Shown piece by piece: positions 1 to 8,402 of a stretch of 64,000 nucleotides of DNA. The stretch covers positions 1 to 64,000 of the forward strand of contig JBOFYV010000041.1 of assembly GCA_051654865.1 (NCBI GenBank), in the 5' to 3' direction. Positions within the stretch are counted from its first letter, which is position 1. Every line of letters begins with the position of its first letter. The DNA comes from JBOFOR01 sp051654865. Lineage in GTDB: Bacteria > Bacillota > Clostridia > Peptostreptococcales > Peptostreptococcaceae. The notes under the pieces were generated by a model. It had not been told where the DNA came from. It saw nothing but the letters and a program-made list of their open reading frames with translations, and searched no databases. Both the position numbers and the translations under genes were made by a program.

Positions 1-654
1 ATTGCAGTAGTTGGTATGAGTGGTAGTGGTAAAACAACTATGATAAAGCTACTTTGTAGACTGTATGACCCTACAGAAGGAGAGATAACTCTAAACGGTG
101 TTAATATAAAAGACTATGATTATGAAGAATATCTAAAGGCATTTGGAATAGTGTTTCAGGACTTTAACTTATTTTCTTTCTCAATTGGACAAAACATTGC
201 TATTAACGAAGAGTTTGACAAAGAAAAAGTTGTTGACGTTCTAGAAAAATCTGGATTTAGTGATAGACTTAAAAAGATGAAGTATGGAGTAGATACAGGT
301 CTTTATAAGGATTTTGAAGATGAAGGTGTTGAAATATCAGGTGGAGAGGCTCAAAAAATTGCTCTTGCTAGATCAATATACAAAGATGCTAGATTTATAA
401 TACTTGATGAACCAACAGCCGCTCTTGACCCTATAGCAGAATCTGAAATTTACTCTAAATTTAATGATATAGTAGAAGATAAAACTACTATTTATATATC
501 TCATAGATTAGCATCTTGTAAGTTCTGTGACGATATATTAGTTTTTGAAGATGGAAATATAATAGAAAGAGGAAACCATAATAAACTAGTTAGTAATCTA
601 GATAGTAAGTATTATGAACTTTGGAATGCTCAAGCTAAGTATTATCAAGCATAA
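1..654 (+). CDS. ABC transporter ATP-binding domain, exporter type (5' end outside window)
   Basis: This is the C-terminal nucleotide-binding domain of an ABC transporter. The frame is open to the left edge, so the gene is truncated by the window and its membrane domain is not visible. The Walker A motif (GMSGSGKTT) is at the very start, the signature ISGGE near nt 335-350, Walker B (FIILDEP) near nt 395-412 and the H-loop (ISHR) near nt 497-508. The Q-loop region and the short tail after the H-loop fit the MsbA/LmrA exporter class, in which the ATPase is fused to six membrane helices. The substrate is unknown. It is probably not the missing ATPase of the sugar importer downstream, because importer ATPases carry an extra C-terminal regulatory domain that is absent here. 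Confidence 0.93.
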   Translation: MAVVGMSGSGKTTMIKLLCRLYDPTEGEITLNGVNIKDYDYEEYLKAFGIVFQDFNLFSFSIGQNIAINEEFDKEKVVDVLEKSGFSDRLKKMKYGVDTGLYKDFEDEGVEISGGEAQKIALARSIYKDARFIILDEPTAALDPIAESEIYSKFNDIVEDKTTIYISHRLASCKFCDDILVFEDGNIIERGNHNKLVSNLDSKYYELWNAQAKYYQA

Positions 655-742
655 TAATATTTAATATAGATTAGGATGAAAAAAATTGATATACAGTGAT
701 AGAGAATAAGATTTATATAATTAAATAAAATGGGGGATTAAT

Positions 743-3154
743 ATGAGAGCTATAAATTGTATAAATAGAGAATGGCTTTATAAAAACGAATTTAAAGAGG
801 CGTTTGTAAATGTTGATTATGATTACAGCGACTTTGAGAAAGTAGAGTTACCACATACAAATATAGAACTACCGTATAACTACTTTGATGAAAACTTGTA
901 TCAGTTTGTATCATGCTATGTTAAAAAAATAGATATAGACAAAGTGTTTGAAGGTAAGAAGATATTTTTAGACTTTGAAGGTGTTATGATATATGCAAAA
1001 GTATATTGTAATGGTAATTTTGTATGCGAGCATAAGGGTGGATACACATACTTTGAAGCGGATATAACAGAATACATAAACTTTGATAAAGAAAATACTA
1101 TAGTAGTTATGGTAGATTCTACAGAAAGAAGTGATGTACCTCCATATGGAAAGGTAGTAGACTATCTAACTTATGGTGGAATATATAGAGAGGTGTCATT
1201 AAGAATAGTAGAAAATACGTATGTAAAAAATATGTACTTAAAAACAAATGATTGCTTAAATGAATATAAATCACTGCAAATTGATATTGAACTAAATGTT
1301 GATAAAGAGGATAAATATGAAATAGAAGTAATACTATTAGACGATGACAAAGAGATTAGCAAAAAAACATATAAAAAATCATTAAAACAAGACGAAGAAT
1401 TAGTAGGTATTAAGATAGATCATCTAAAAAATATACAACTTTGGGATATAGATAATCCTAAACTATATAATGTTGTAGTAAATCTTATAAAAGATAAAGA
1501 AATAGTAGATAACATTAAAGATAGAATAGGTTTTAGAAACTGTGAATTTAAAAATGATGGTTTTTATTTAAATAATAAATTAGTCAAACTAATAGGATTA
1601 AATAGGCATCAATCATATCCATATGTAGGGTATGCAATGCCAAAGAGGATTCAAGAGAAAGATGCAGATATATTAAAAAATGAACTAGGAGTAAATATAG
1701 TTAGATGTTCTCATTATCCTCAATCAAAACACTTCTTAAATAGATGTGATGAAATAGGGCTTTTAGTATTTGAAGAAATACCAGGGTGGCAACACATTGG
1801 TAACAAAGAGTGGCAGGATGTTGCAGTTTTAAGTGTGAGCGAAATGATAAAAAGAGATTTTAATCACCCATCTATAATTATTTGGGGAGTTCGTATAAAT
1901 GAATCATTTGATAATCATAATTTTTATTTAAGAACTAATGAAGTAGCACACTCTTTAGATAATACTAGACAAACTGGTGGAGTTAGGTATATTCAAGGGA
2001 GTGAGTTTTTAGAAGATGTTTATACATTTAACGACTTTGTACATAGTGGAGGTCAAACAATACTTAGGACGAAGAATGAAGTAACAATGATAGATGAAGA
2101 TGTACCATATCTAGTAACTGAAAATAATGGGCATATTTATCCAACTAAAAGGTTTGATCAAGAAGATAGAATTTTAGAACATGCAAAGCGTCATTTAAGG
2201 GTTATAGACGAAGCTAATAAAAGAGAAGGCTTAGCAGGTAATATTAGTTGGTGTGCTTTTGATTATAATACTCATTCAGGGTTTGGTTCTGGAGACAAAA
2301 TTTGCTATCATGGTATAAGTGATATGTTTAGAATAGAAAAATATGCTGCCTATGCTTATGCTTCTCAAATCAATCCAAGTAAAAAAGTAGTTTTAAAAGC
2401 AATGTCATTAGGATGTAAGGGAGAGAGAAATGGTGGAGGAACCCTTCCGATAGAAGTATTTACAAATTGTGATTATATAGAAGTTTATAAAAATGGTAAC
2501 TATGTAGATAAATTTTATCCAGATAAAAATAGCTATAAAGGTTTAAGTCATCCACCGATTGTAATAAATCATTTAGTACTTCAAAACTGTGATTTAGGAA
2601 TTGAAGGTGAAGACAGAGAAAAGTTAAGAACATTTGTGGTTGAAAAAGTAAAAAATCAAACTATCTATAATATAAGTGATGAGGAACTAGAGTATTTACA
2701 AGATATTTGCGATAAATCTAACTTAGATATGCCTAAGCTGAGGGACTTAATAGATAATGCGGCTCATGGATGGGGAAGTTTTGCAAATAACATAACTTTA
2801 AAGGGTTATGTAGATGACAAATTAGTTGAGACTGAAATTATAGGAGAGATGAATTACGCTAAAAACATAAGTGTAAAAGCTGATGATGATGTATTATTTA
2901 GTGATAATGATAGTTTTGATGCTACTCGTATTGTTGTAAAATTATTAGATAACTTAGGCAATATATGTACTTTTAGTAATGAATGTGTGGATGTAGAGAT
3001 AATTGGACCAGCTAAGATTATGGGGCCAAATAAATTTTCTTTGCAAGGTGGATGCTCTGCATTTTGGATAAAAACATTAGATAAAAAAGGTGTAGTTAGT
3101 GTAATTGTTAGAAGCTATTATTTAGAAAATGAAATAAAAATAAATATCCAATAA
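743..3154 (+). CDS. Glycoside hydrolase family 2 (beta-galactosidase/beta-mannosidase-like)
   Basis: This is an 803-residue GH2 enzyme without a signal peptide, so probably cytoplasmic. The order is an N-terminal jelly-roll sugar-binding domain (about 1-160), an immunoglobulin-like domain (about 165-265), the TIM barrel (about 270-550) and C-terminal beta domains. The acid/base is E387 in the motif WGVRINES, and the nucleophile is probably E460 in YLVTENNG. The barrel entry LIGLNRHQSYPYVG is typical of GH2. GH2 enzymes remove terminal beta-galactose, beta-glucuronate or beta-mannose. The sequence does not settle which, but beside alpha-mannosidases and an ENGase a beta-mannosidase or beta-galactosidase acting on N-glycan remnants is the natural guess. 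The start follows GGGGG at 8 nt. A terminator shared with the convergent gene follows. Confidence 0.9.
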   Translation: MRAINCINREWLYKNEFKEAFVNVDYDYSDFEKVELPHTNIELPYNYFDENLYQFVSCYVKKIDIDKVFEGKKIFLDFEGVMIYAKVYCNGNFVCEHKGGYTYFEADITEYINFDKENTIVVMVDSTERSDVPPYGKVVDYLTYGGIYREVSLRIVENTYVKNMYLKTNDCLNEYKSLQIDIELNVDKEDKYEIEVILLDDDKEISKKTYKKSLKQDEELVGIKIDHLKNIQLWDIDNPKLYNVVVNLIKDKEIVDNIKDRIGFRNCEFKNDGFYLNNKLVKLIGLNRHQSYPYVGYAMPKRIQEKDADILKNELGVNIVRCSHYPQSKHFLNRCDEIGLLVFEEIPGWQHIGNKEWQDVAVLSVSEMIKRDFNHPSIIIWGVRINESFDNHNFYLRTNEVAHSLDNTRQTGGVRYIQGSEFLEDVYTFNDFVHSGGQTILRTKNEVTMIDEDVPYLVTENNGHIYPTKRFDQEDRILEHAKRHLRVIDEANKREGLAGNISWCAFDYNTHSGFGSGDKICYHGISDMFRIEKYAAYAYASQINPSKKVVLKAMSLGCKGERNGGGTLPIEVFTNCDYIEVYKNGNYVDKFYPDKNSYKGLSHPPIVINHLVLQNCDLGIEGEDREKLRTFVVEKVKNQTIYNISDEELEYLQDICDKSNLDMPKLRDLIDNAAHGWGSFANNITLKGYVDDKLVETEIIGEMNYAKNISVKADDDVLFSDNDSFDATRIVVKLLDNLGNICTFSNECVDVEIIGPAKIMGPNKFSLQGGCSAFWIKTLDKKGVVSVIVRSYYLENEIKINIQ

Positions 3155-3186
3155 ATGAGATAAAATTAATTTAGGTATTTATTAAA

Positions 3187-3217
3187 AAGAGTGATTCACT
3201 TTTAGTGAATCACTCTT
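3187..3217. terminator. Bidirectional terminator between GH2 and convergent orphan gene
   Basis: A perfect 12-bp stem (AGAGTGATTCAC with GTGAATCACTCT, 5-nt loop) has A-rich flank on the left and T-rich flank on the right. It can serve both converging genes. Confidence 0.85.
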
Positions 3218-3239
3218 ATCATTGCTTAAAAAGATAAAT

Positions 3240-3782
3240 CTACATAGATATTATAGCTAAAGTTTGAATTTGGCTAAGTACTGCTTGAGATAAGTTATTT
3301 ATAATGTTTTGGTCTATATCCATATCTTTTAATGCTAAGAAAGTCATAAAAGCATTAATAGCTATTTTTTCATATATATAGAAGTAAGTTGATTTATCTT
3401 TTGTATATTCTTTATTTCTTATAGATTCATTAATAAGAGTAAGTTCATCTATAGTAGAATACATAACAGCTTTAACAGGTGTAGATTCTATTTTATCTTT
3501 TTTTAATGTATTGTATTTTTGAAGTGAAAAATTATTTAAATCAATAAGTGCTTTATATATATCTTTTGAATCTTTATTAACTAATTCATCTTTAGTTTGT
3601 TTAGAAACAAAGTGAGCTCTTTCTTTTATAAGGTCTAATTTATCTTTATAAAATTGAAGAAGAGATCTTAGTTTTAAGTTATCTTCAATTTCTTTAGGAT
3701 TATCTTTCAGTTGTAAGTCTGTATATTTAGATGGTATTGACTGAATATCTTTATATAATTGTATAGATTCTAATTTATTCAT
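3240..3782 (-). CDS. Hypothetical protein, helical, 180 aa
   Basis: I do not recognise the family. The protein is 180 residues, rich in Lys, Asp, Ile and Leu, predicted mostly alpha-helical, with no signal peptide or membrane segment. The start has a good ribosome site (AGGGGG, 4 nt before ATG). It is transcribed opposite to its sugar-metabolism neighbours and ends at a shared bidirectional terminator, so it is an independent unit. It contains no cysteine or histidine cluster that would suggest metal binding. The reading frame has typical low-GC clostridial codon use, and an internal ribosome site plus terminator argue that it is real. No function is assigned. Confidence 0.75.
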   Translation of the reverse strand: MNKLESIQLYKDIQSIPSKYTDLQLKDNPKEIEDNLKLRSLLQFYKDKLDLIKERAHFVSKQTKDELVNKDSKDIYKALIDLNNFSLQKYNTLKKDKIESTPVKAVMYSTIDELTLINESIRNKEYTKDKSTYFYIYEKIAINAFMTFLALKDMDIDQNIINNLSQAVLSQIQTLAIISM

Positions 3783-3847
3783 AAATCCCCCTGGTGATGT
3801 AAATTATTTTATTAATATTAGTATAAAGGATTAACTTAACATATTGA

Positions 3848-3861
3848 AGAAAATGTTTTCT
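3848..3861. promoter_or_regulatory. Palindromic operator-like site upstream of ROK kinase
   Basis: AGAAAATGTTTTCT has perfect outer arms and overlaps a possible -35 (TTGAAG, 3844-3849). It resembles the TAGAAAACATTT core found at 15260-15275 and the CcpA/LacI-type sites at 5128 and 20332. Function is inferred only. Confidence 0.4.
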
Positions 3862-3995
3862 AGAAATGTAGTTTTTTTATCTTAAAGTAAGATAATTATA
3901 GAAAAACTTAAAAATTTGAACTTTTGTTATACAAAATCATAAGATATGATAAAATTAAAGTGATAAAATAAAACAATTCATAAGGAGGACAAAGC

Positions 3996-4934
3996 ATGTA
4001 TTGTGTGGGAGTAGATATCGGAGGAACAGGGGTACAAGCAGGTATCGTTAATGAGGAAGGAAATATACTTTTTAGAAAAGAATGTAAAACAAACACTAAT
4101 AATGGATTTGAAAATATAATGGATGATATTAATGATTTAGTAAGAAATCTACTTGAGGAAAACGATTTAAAAATGTCGGATATAAAATCTATAGGATTTG
4201 GTGTACCAAGCTTTATAAATAAAAAAGGATTAGTAACAGCAGTAAATTTAGGATGGGATGAAGTTGAATTTATAGATGCATTAGAAAAAAGATTTAGTGA
4301 AGTTAAGATATATGCAGAAAATGATGCTACAGTTGCAGCACTTGGAGAAGCAAAGTTTGGTAGTATGAAAGATAAAGATATAGCAGTAATGTATACATTA
4401 GGAACTGGAGTAGGTGGAGGTATAGTTATAAACGGAAAAGTATTCACTGGCGCTCATGGAATGGGTTCTGAAATAGGACATGCTATAATTGGAGAAAATT
4501 ATTTTGACTGTAACTGTGGAAATAATGGATGCTTAGAAACTTTCTGTTCAGCAACATCAATTATAAAATATGCTCAAAAACTTATACAAGAAGGTAGAGA
4601 AAGTATAATACTAGAAAAAGCAGAGGGAAATATAGAAAATATAAATGCAAAAATAGTATTTGATGCTTATAGAGAAAATGACGAAGTAGCTATAGAAACT
4701 GTAAATAGATTTAAATCTTATTTAGCTAAAGCTATGGCAGGAATGATAAATACATTAGATCCAGATGTAATATCTATTGGTGGTGGTGTATCTAGAGCTA
4801 GCGATATAATATTAGATGGTATAGACGATTTAATAAGAAAACATACTTTATATAAAAATGAAAAATTTGCAGATATTGTATGTGCAACATTAGGAGCAGA
4901 TGCAGGAATAATTGGAGCTGCATTCTTAAGTTAA
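3996..4934 (+). CDS. ROK-family sugar kinase, glucokinase-like
   Basis: This is a 312-residue ROK kinase that would phosphorylate a free hexose with ATP in the cytoplasm. The N-terminal phosphate-binding loop is VDIGGTG (residues 6-12), a second GTGVGGG loop follows in the middle, and the structural zinc motif CNCGNNGC is intact at residues 172-179. It matches the clostridial glucokinase group in length and motifs. Substrates of this group are usually glucose, mannose or N-acetylglucosamine, and cannot be told apart by eye. It sits between GH2 and two alpha-mannosidases as a single gene with its own terminator. The start is supported by AAGGAGG 7 nt upstream. A palindromic operator-like site lies about 135 bp upstream. 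Confidence 0.92.
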   Translation: MYCVGVDIGGTGVQAGIVNEEGNILFRKECKTNTNNGFENIMDDINDLVRNLLEENDLKMSDIKSIGFGVPSFINKKGLVTAVNLGWDEVEFIDALEKRFSEVKIYAENDATVAALGEAKFGSMKDKDIAVMYTLGTGVGGGIVINGKVFTGAHGMGSEIGHAIIGENYFDCNCGNNGCLETFCSATSIIKYAQKLIQEGRESIILEKAEGNIENINAKIVFDAYRENDEVAIETVNRFKSYLAKAMAGMINTLDPDVISIGGGVSRASDIILDGIDDLIRKHTLYKNEKFADIVCATLGADAGIIGAAFLS

Positions 4935-4948
4935 TTAGAATAATAGTA

Positions 4949-4994
4949 AAATAACTCTGGTAGTAAATTAATTATTTATATCAGAGTTATTTTT
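4949..4994 (+). terminator. Rho-independent terminator after ROK kinase
   Basis: AAATAACTCTG pairs with CAGAGTTATTT around a 22-nt loop, followed by T residues. The same stem sequence recurs at 40252-40293. Confidence 0.8.
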
Positions 4995-5121
4995 ATATTC
5001 ACTATTAAATGTACATTAATAAAAAATATTAAATTTGTATATTTATTCTAGTTTAATCATCAAAATAAGCTATATTTTTATTATAAAAGCTATAATAAAC
5101 ATATTAATAAAATATAACATA

Positions 5122-5151
5122 TTGACCTGGCAAACGTTTCTAAAATATAAT
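5122..5151 (+). promoter_or_regulatory. SigA-type promoter of first GH38 gene
   Basis: TTGACC and TATAAT are separated by 18 bp. A perfect -10 lies about 33 nt before the GH38 start codon. The spacer contains the operator listed next. Confidence 0.8.
5128..5142. promoter_or_regulatory. Catabolite-responsive-element-like operator within promoter spacer
   Basis: TGGCAAACGTTTCTA fills the gap between -35 and -10. It carries the AAACGTTT core of CcpA/LacI-family operators, with two mismatches to the common cre consensus. Its position would block RNA polymerase. The regulator is not encoded in this window. Confidence 0.6.
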
Positions 5152-5183
5152 CAAGCTATAATAAAAATTGGGGAGGTAAATAT

Positions 5184-8100
5184 ATGAAAGATATGTTTTA
5201 TACAATTGACAAACTAAGAAATAGAATACATGAATTAAATAATTTTAGATATAGGGATGTAATCGAACTAGAATACTTCAATACGAAAATAAATGAAGAT
5301 AGAGATATAAATCCTGCGATACCATCGGAGTTTGATGGAACTTTAAAGTTAGGGGAAACTTGGAAGGGTAGAGATTTGTACATATGGATGAATAAGGTAG
5401 TAAGTATACCTGCATCTTGGGAAGGTAAGAATGTAGTTGGTATATTTGACTTTGGAGAAACTGGAGCAGGTAATAACTCAGGATTTGAATCGTTATTCTA
5501 CTTAAATAATCAACCATATCAAGGTGTAGATAGCAATCATCAAGAAGTATTTTTCCCACAAGGAACAGCGGGGACTGACCTAGAATTATTATTTAGGTTA
5601 TGGTCAGGACTTGAAGGTGGAGGAGTAAAGAGAGATCAAGAACATCGTATAAATAGAGCACAAATTGCTTGGTTAGATGAAAAGATGGATGATCTATTCT
5701 ACAATGCTATGGTAATACTTGAAACGATACAAGAACTTGATCAATATTCACCAGATAAAGTTTACTTAACTAAAATATTAAATAATGCATTCAAATTAAT
5801 AGACTGGTCTTACCCAGGTAGTGAAGAATTCTATGCTTCAGCTCATAACGCTAGTGATTACATAAATACAGAGTTAGATCAAATAGAAAAAAGATCGGAT
5901 ATAAATGTAACTTGCATAGGGCACACTCACATAGATGTTGCGTGGTTATGGAGATTAAAGCATACTAGAGAAAAATGTGCTAGATCATTCTCAACAGTAC
6001 TTAGACTTATGGAAAGATATCCAGAGTATGTATTCTTACAAACTCAACCTCAATTATATGAGTATGTAAAGAATGACTACCCAGAACTATATGCAGAGAT
6101 AAAGAAAAAAGTAGCTGATGGAAACTGGGAAGTTGATGGAGGTATGTGGTTAGAGGCAGACTGCAATATACCATCAGGAGAATCATTAGTTAGGCAAATA
6201 CTAGTTGGTTCAAGATTTATAAAAGAAGAATTTAACAGAGATGTTGAATACTTATGGTTACCAGATGTATTTGGTTATTCATGGGCACTTCCACAAATAT
6301 TAAAGAAGTCAGGAATAGATACATTTATGACAACTAAAATAAGTTGGAACCAATACAACAGAATGCCACATGATACATTTAACTGGAAAGGTATAGATGG
6401 GACAGAAATATTAACTCACTTTATAACTACTCCAGAGCCATGGAGTGAGCCAGGCTCTTGGTTCTATACATATAATGGAAGATTAACTCCAAAGTCAGTA
6501 AAAGGTGTATGGGATGCTTATACAGACAAAAACTTAACTAACGATCTTCTTATATCTTATGGATTTGGAGATGGCGGTGGAGGAGTTAACCGTGAAATGT
6601 TAGAATACAGAAAAAGATTAGATAAGATGCCAGGTCTTCCAAACGTTAAGACTGGAAAAGCAGGAGAGTACTTTAAAGGATTGAGAGAAAAAGTTGAAAA
6701 TACTAATGAGTACGTTCATACTTGGGATGGAGAATTATACTTAGAGTACCACAGAGGAACTTACACAAGTCAAGCATACACTAAGATGATGAATAGAAGA
6801 CTTGAATTATTATATAGAGAAACAGAATTTATGGGAGTTATGAATGCATTAAATACTGGTGATTTCAATACTTATCCAAGCACTAACTTAACTAATGGAT
6901 GGAAGACTATACTTAGACACCAATTCCATGATATAATTCCAGGTTCTTCTATAACTGAAGTTTACGAAGATACTAAGGTAGAATACGCTGAAGCTGAAAA
7001 GGTAGCTTTAGATGCACAAGAAGATTTTAAAGCATCTATAGTTGAAGAAAGTAAAAATGCTTACACAGTTATAAATAATGCTAACTGGACAAGAAATGAA
7101 AAAGTTGAGATAGATTCAGAAGTAGAAGGAAACTTCTACGATAATGAAGGAAATAAATTAGAGTCTCAAAGAAATGGAAATAAATACATAGTAAATGTTG
7201 ATAATGTTGAAGGATTAGGATTTAAGACTATAACATTAAAGCCTGAAACTAATGAAGTAAAAGAGTATGCATTTGAAGTAGTTGAAAATGGAATAAATAC
7301 TCCATACTATGAATTAAAGTGGAATGAAGTTGGTCAATTAACTTCTATATTTGATAGAGAAAATAGTAGAGAAGTTTTAGCTAAAGGTCAAAGAGGAAAT
7401 GTACTTCAAATGTTTGAAGACAAGCCAATGGCTCATGAAGCTTGGGATATAGATTTATACTATCAAGAAAAAATGAGAGAAGTTACTGATTTACAAAATG
7501 TAGAAGTAGTTGAAAATGGTAGCTTAAAGGCAGTAGTTAGATTTAACTACAAGTATATGAACACTACAATAAATCAAGATATGGTAGTTTATAAAAATGA
7601 TAGAAGAATAGATTTTGTAACTAATGTTGATTGGAGAGAGCAAAAACAATTATTAAAAGTTGCATTCCCGGTTGATATAAGATCTACATATGCAACGTAT
7701 GATGTACAATTTGGTAATGTAAAGAGAGCTACTAACTGGAATACTTCTTGGGAAATGGCTAAGTTTGAAACTGTTGCTCAACAATGGGTAGACTTATCTC
7801 AAAGAGATTACGGAGTAAGTTTATTAAATGATAGTAAGTATGGACATGACATAAAAGATAATGTAATAAGACTTACATTATTAAAGTCAGCTACTCACCC
7901 AGATCCAGTACAAGACCAAGGAGAGCAAAACTTTACTTACTCATTACTTCCTCATAAAGGTGATTTTGTTGAAGCTGATACAGTAAAGGCAGCATACACT
8001 TTAAATCAACCATTAAGAGCTATATCTGGTGAATTAGCAAATGGAGCTAAAGCTAAGTTATTAAACTTCAATGATGCTTATGTACTAGTTGATGCAGTTA

Positions 8101-8312
8101 AGAAAGCAGAAGATAGTGACATGGTAGTTGTTCGTTTCCATGAATATGCAGGAAGTAGACAAGAGGTTAAGATAAGCAGTGATTATGAAATAGCTGGTTG
8201 GATGGAAACTAATTTAATGGAAAAGCCAATGGAAGAATTAAGAAATGAAAATGAAATAAACGTAACAGTTAATCCATATGAAATAAAAACTATAATGATA
8301 AAAATGGCATAA
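5184..8312 (+). CDS. GH38 alpha-mannosidase, long (Ams1-like) form
   Basis: This is a 1042-residue GH38 alpha-mannosidase that removes alpha-linked mannose from oligosaccharides with retention and a divalent metal. It begins with an extra domain of about 240 residues before the catalytic core, as in Ams1-type enzymes. The metal and active-site motif HTHIDVAW gives H247, H249 and D251. The nucleophile is D361 in LPDVFGYSW, and the later metal histidine lies in RHQFHDIIPGSS. C-terminal beta-sandwich domains follow. There is no signal peptide, so it acts on imported glycan. The start has GGGGAGG 7 nt upstream. Expression should be strong and catabolite-sensitive, given the promoter with an internal operator. 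It differs clearly from the second GH38 enzyme next door, suggesting division of labour between linkages. Confidence 0.95.
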   Translation: MKDMFYTIDKLRNRIHELNNFRYRDVIELEYFNTKINEDRDINPAIPSEFDGTLKLGETWKGRDLYIWMNKVVSIPASWEGKNVVGIFDFGETGAGNNSGFESLFYLNNQPYQGVDSNHQEVFFPQGTAGTDLELLFRLWSGLEGGGVKRDQEHRINRAQIAWLDEKMDDLFYNAMVILETIQELDQYSPDKVYLTKILNNAFKLIDWSYPGSEEFYASAHNASDYINTELDQIEKRSDINVTCIGHTHIDVAWLWRLKHTREKCARSFSTVLRLMERYPEYVFLQTQPQLYEYVKNDYPELYAEIKKKVADGNWEVDGGMWLEADCNIPSGESLVRQILVGSRFIKEEFNRDVEYLWLPDVFGYSWALPQILKKSGIDTFMTTKISWNQYNRMPHDTFNWKGIDGTEILTHFITTPEPWSEPGSWFYTYNGRLTPKSVKGVWDAYTDKNLTNDLLISYGFGDGGGGVNREMLEYRKRLDKMPGLPNVKTGKAGEYFKGLREKVENTNEYVHTWDGELYLEYHRGTYTSQAYTKMMNRRLELLYRETEFMGVMNALNTGDFNTYPSTNLTNGWKTILRHQFHDIIPGSSITEVYEDTKVEYAEAEKVALDAQEDFKASIVEESKNAYTVINNANWTRNEKVEIDSEVEGNFYDNEGNKLESQRNGNKYIVNVDNVEGLGFKTITLKPETNEVKEYAFEVVENGINTPYYELKWNEVGQLTSIFDRENSREVLAKGQRGNVLQMFEDKPMAHEAWDIDLYYQEKMREVTDLQNVEVVENGSLKAVVRFNYKYMNTTINQDMVVYKNDRRIDFVTNVDWREQKQLLKVAFPVDIRSTYATYDVQFGNVKRATNWNTSWEMAKFETVAQQWVDLSQRDYGVSLLNDSKYGHDIKDNVIRLTLLKSATHPDPVQDQGEQNFTYSLLPHKGDFVEADTVKAAYTLNQPLRAISGELANGAKAKLLNFNDAYVLVDAVKKAEDSDMVVVRFHEYAGSRQEVKISSDYEIAGWMETNLMEKPMEELRNENEINVTVNPYEIKTIMIKMA

Positions 8313-8328
8313 GTGCCTTAAGAATAAA

Positions 8329-8370
8329 CAAGGTAACTAAACAGTCTATTTAGATAATTTAGTTACCTTG
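8329..8370 (+). terminator. Inverted repeat between the two GH38 genes
   Basis: CAAGGTAACTAAA pairs perfectly with TTTAGTTACCTTG around a 16-nt loop. No T run follows, so it may be a weak terminator or an RNA-stability hairpin that uncouples the two mannosidases. Confidence 0.55.
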
Positions 8371-8402
8371 ATTACTATAATGTAGATTAGGGGAATAAAA
8401 TT

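Noticed and set aside
3908..4447. Minus-strand open frame opposite the ROK kinase
   Set aside because: It lies antisense to a clear ROK gene and shows low-complexity Ser/Pro/Phe composition typical of a shadow frame.
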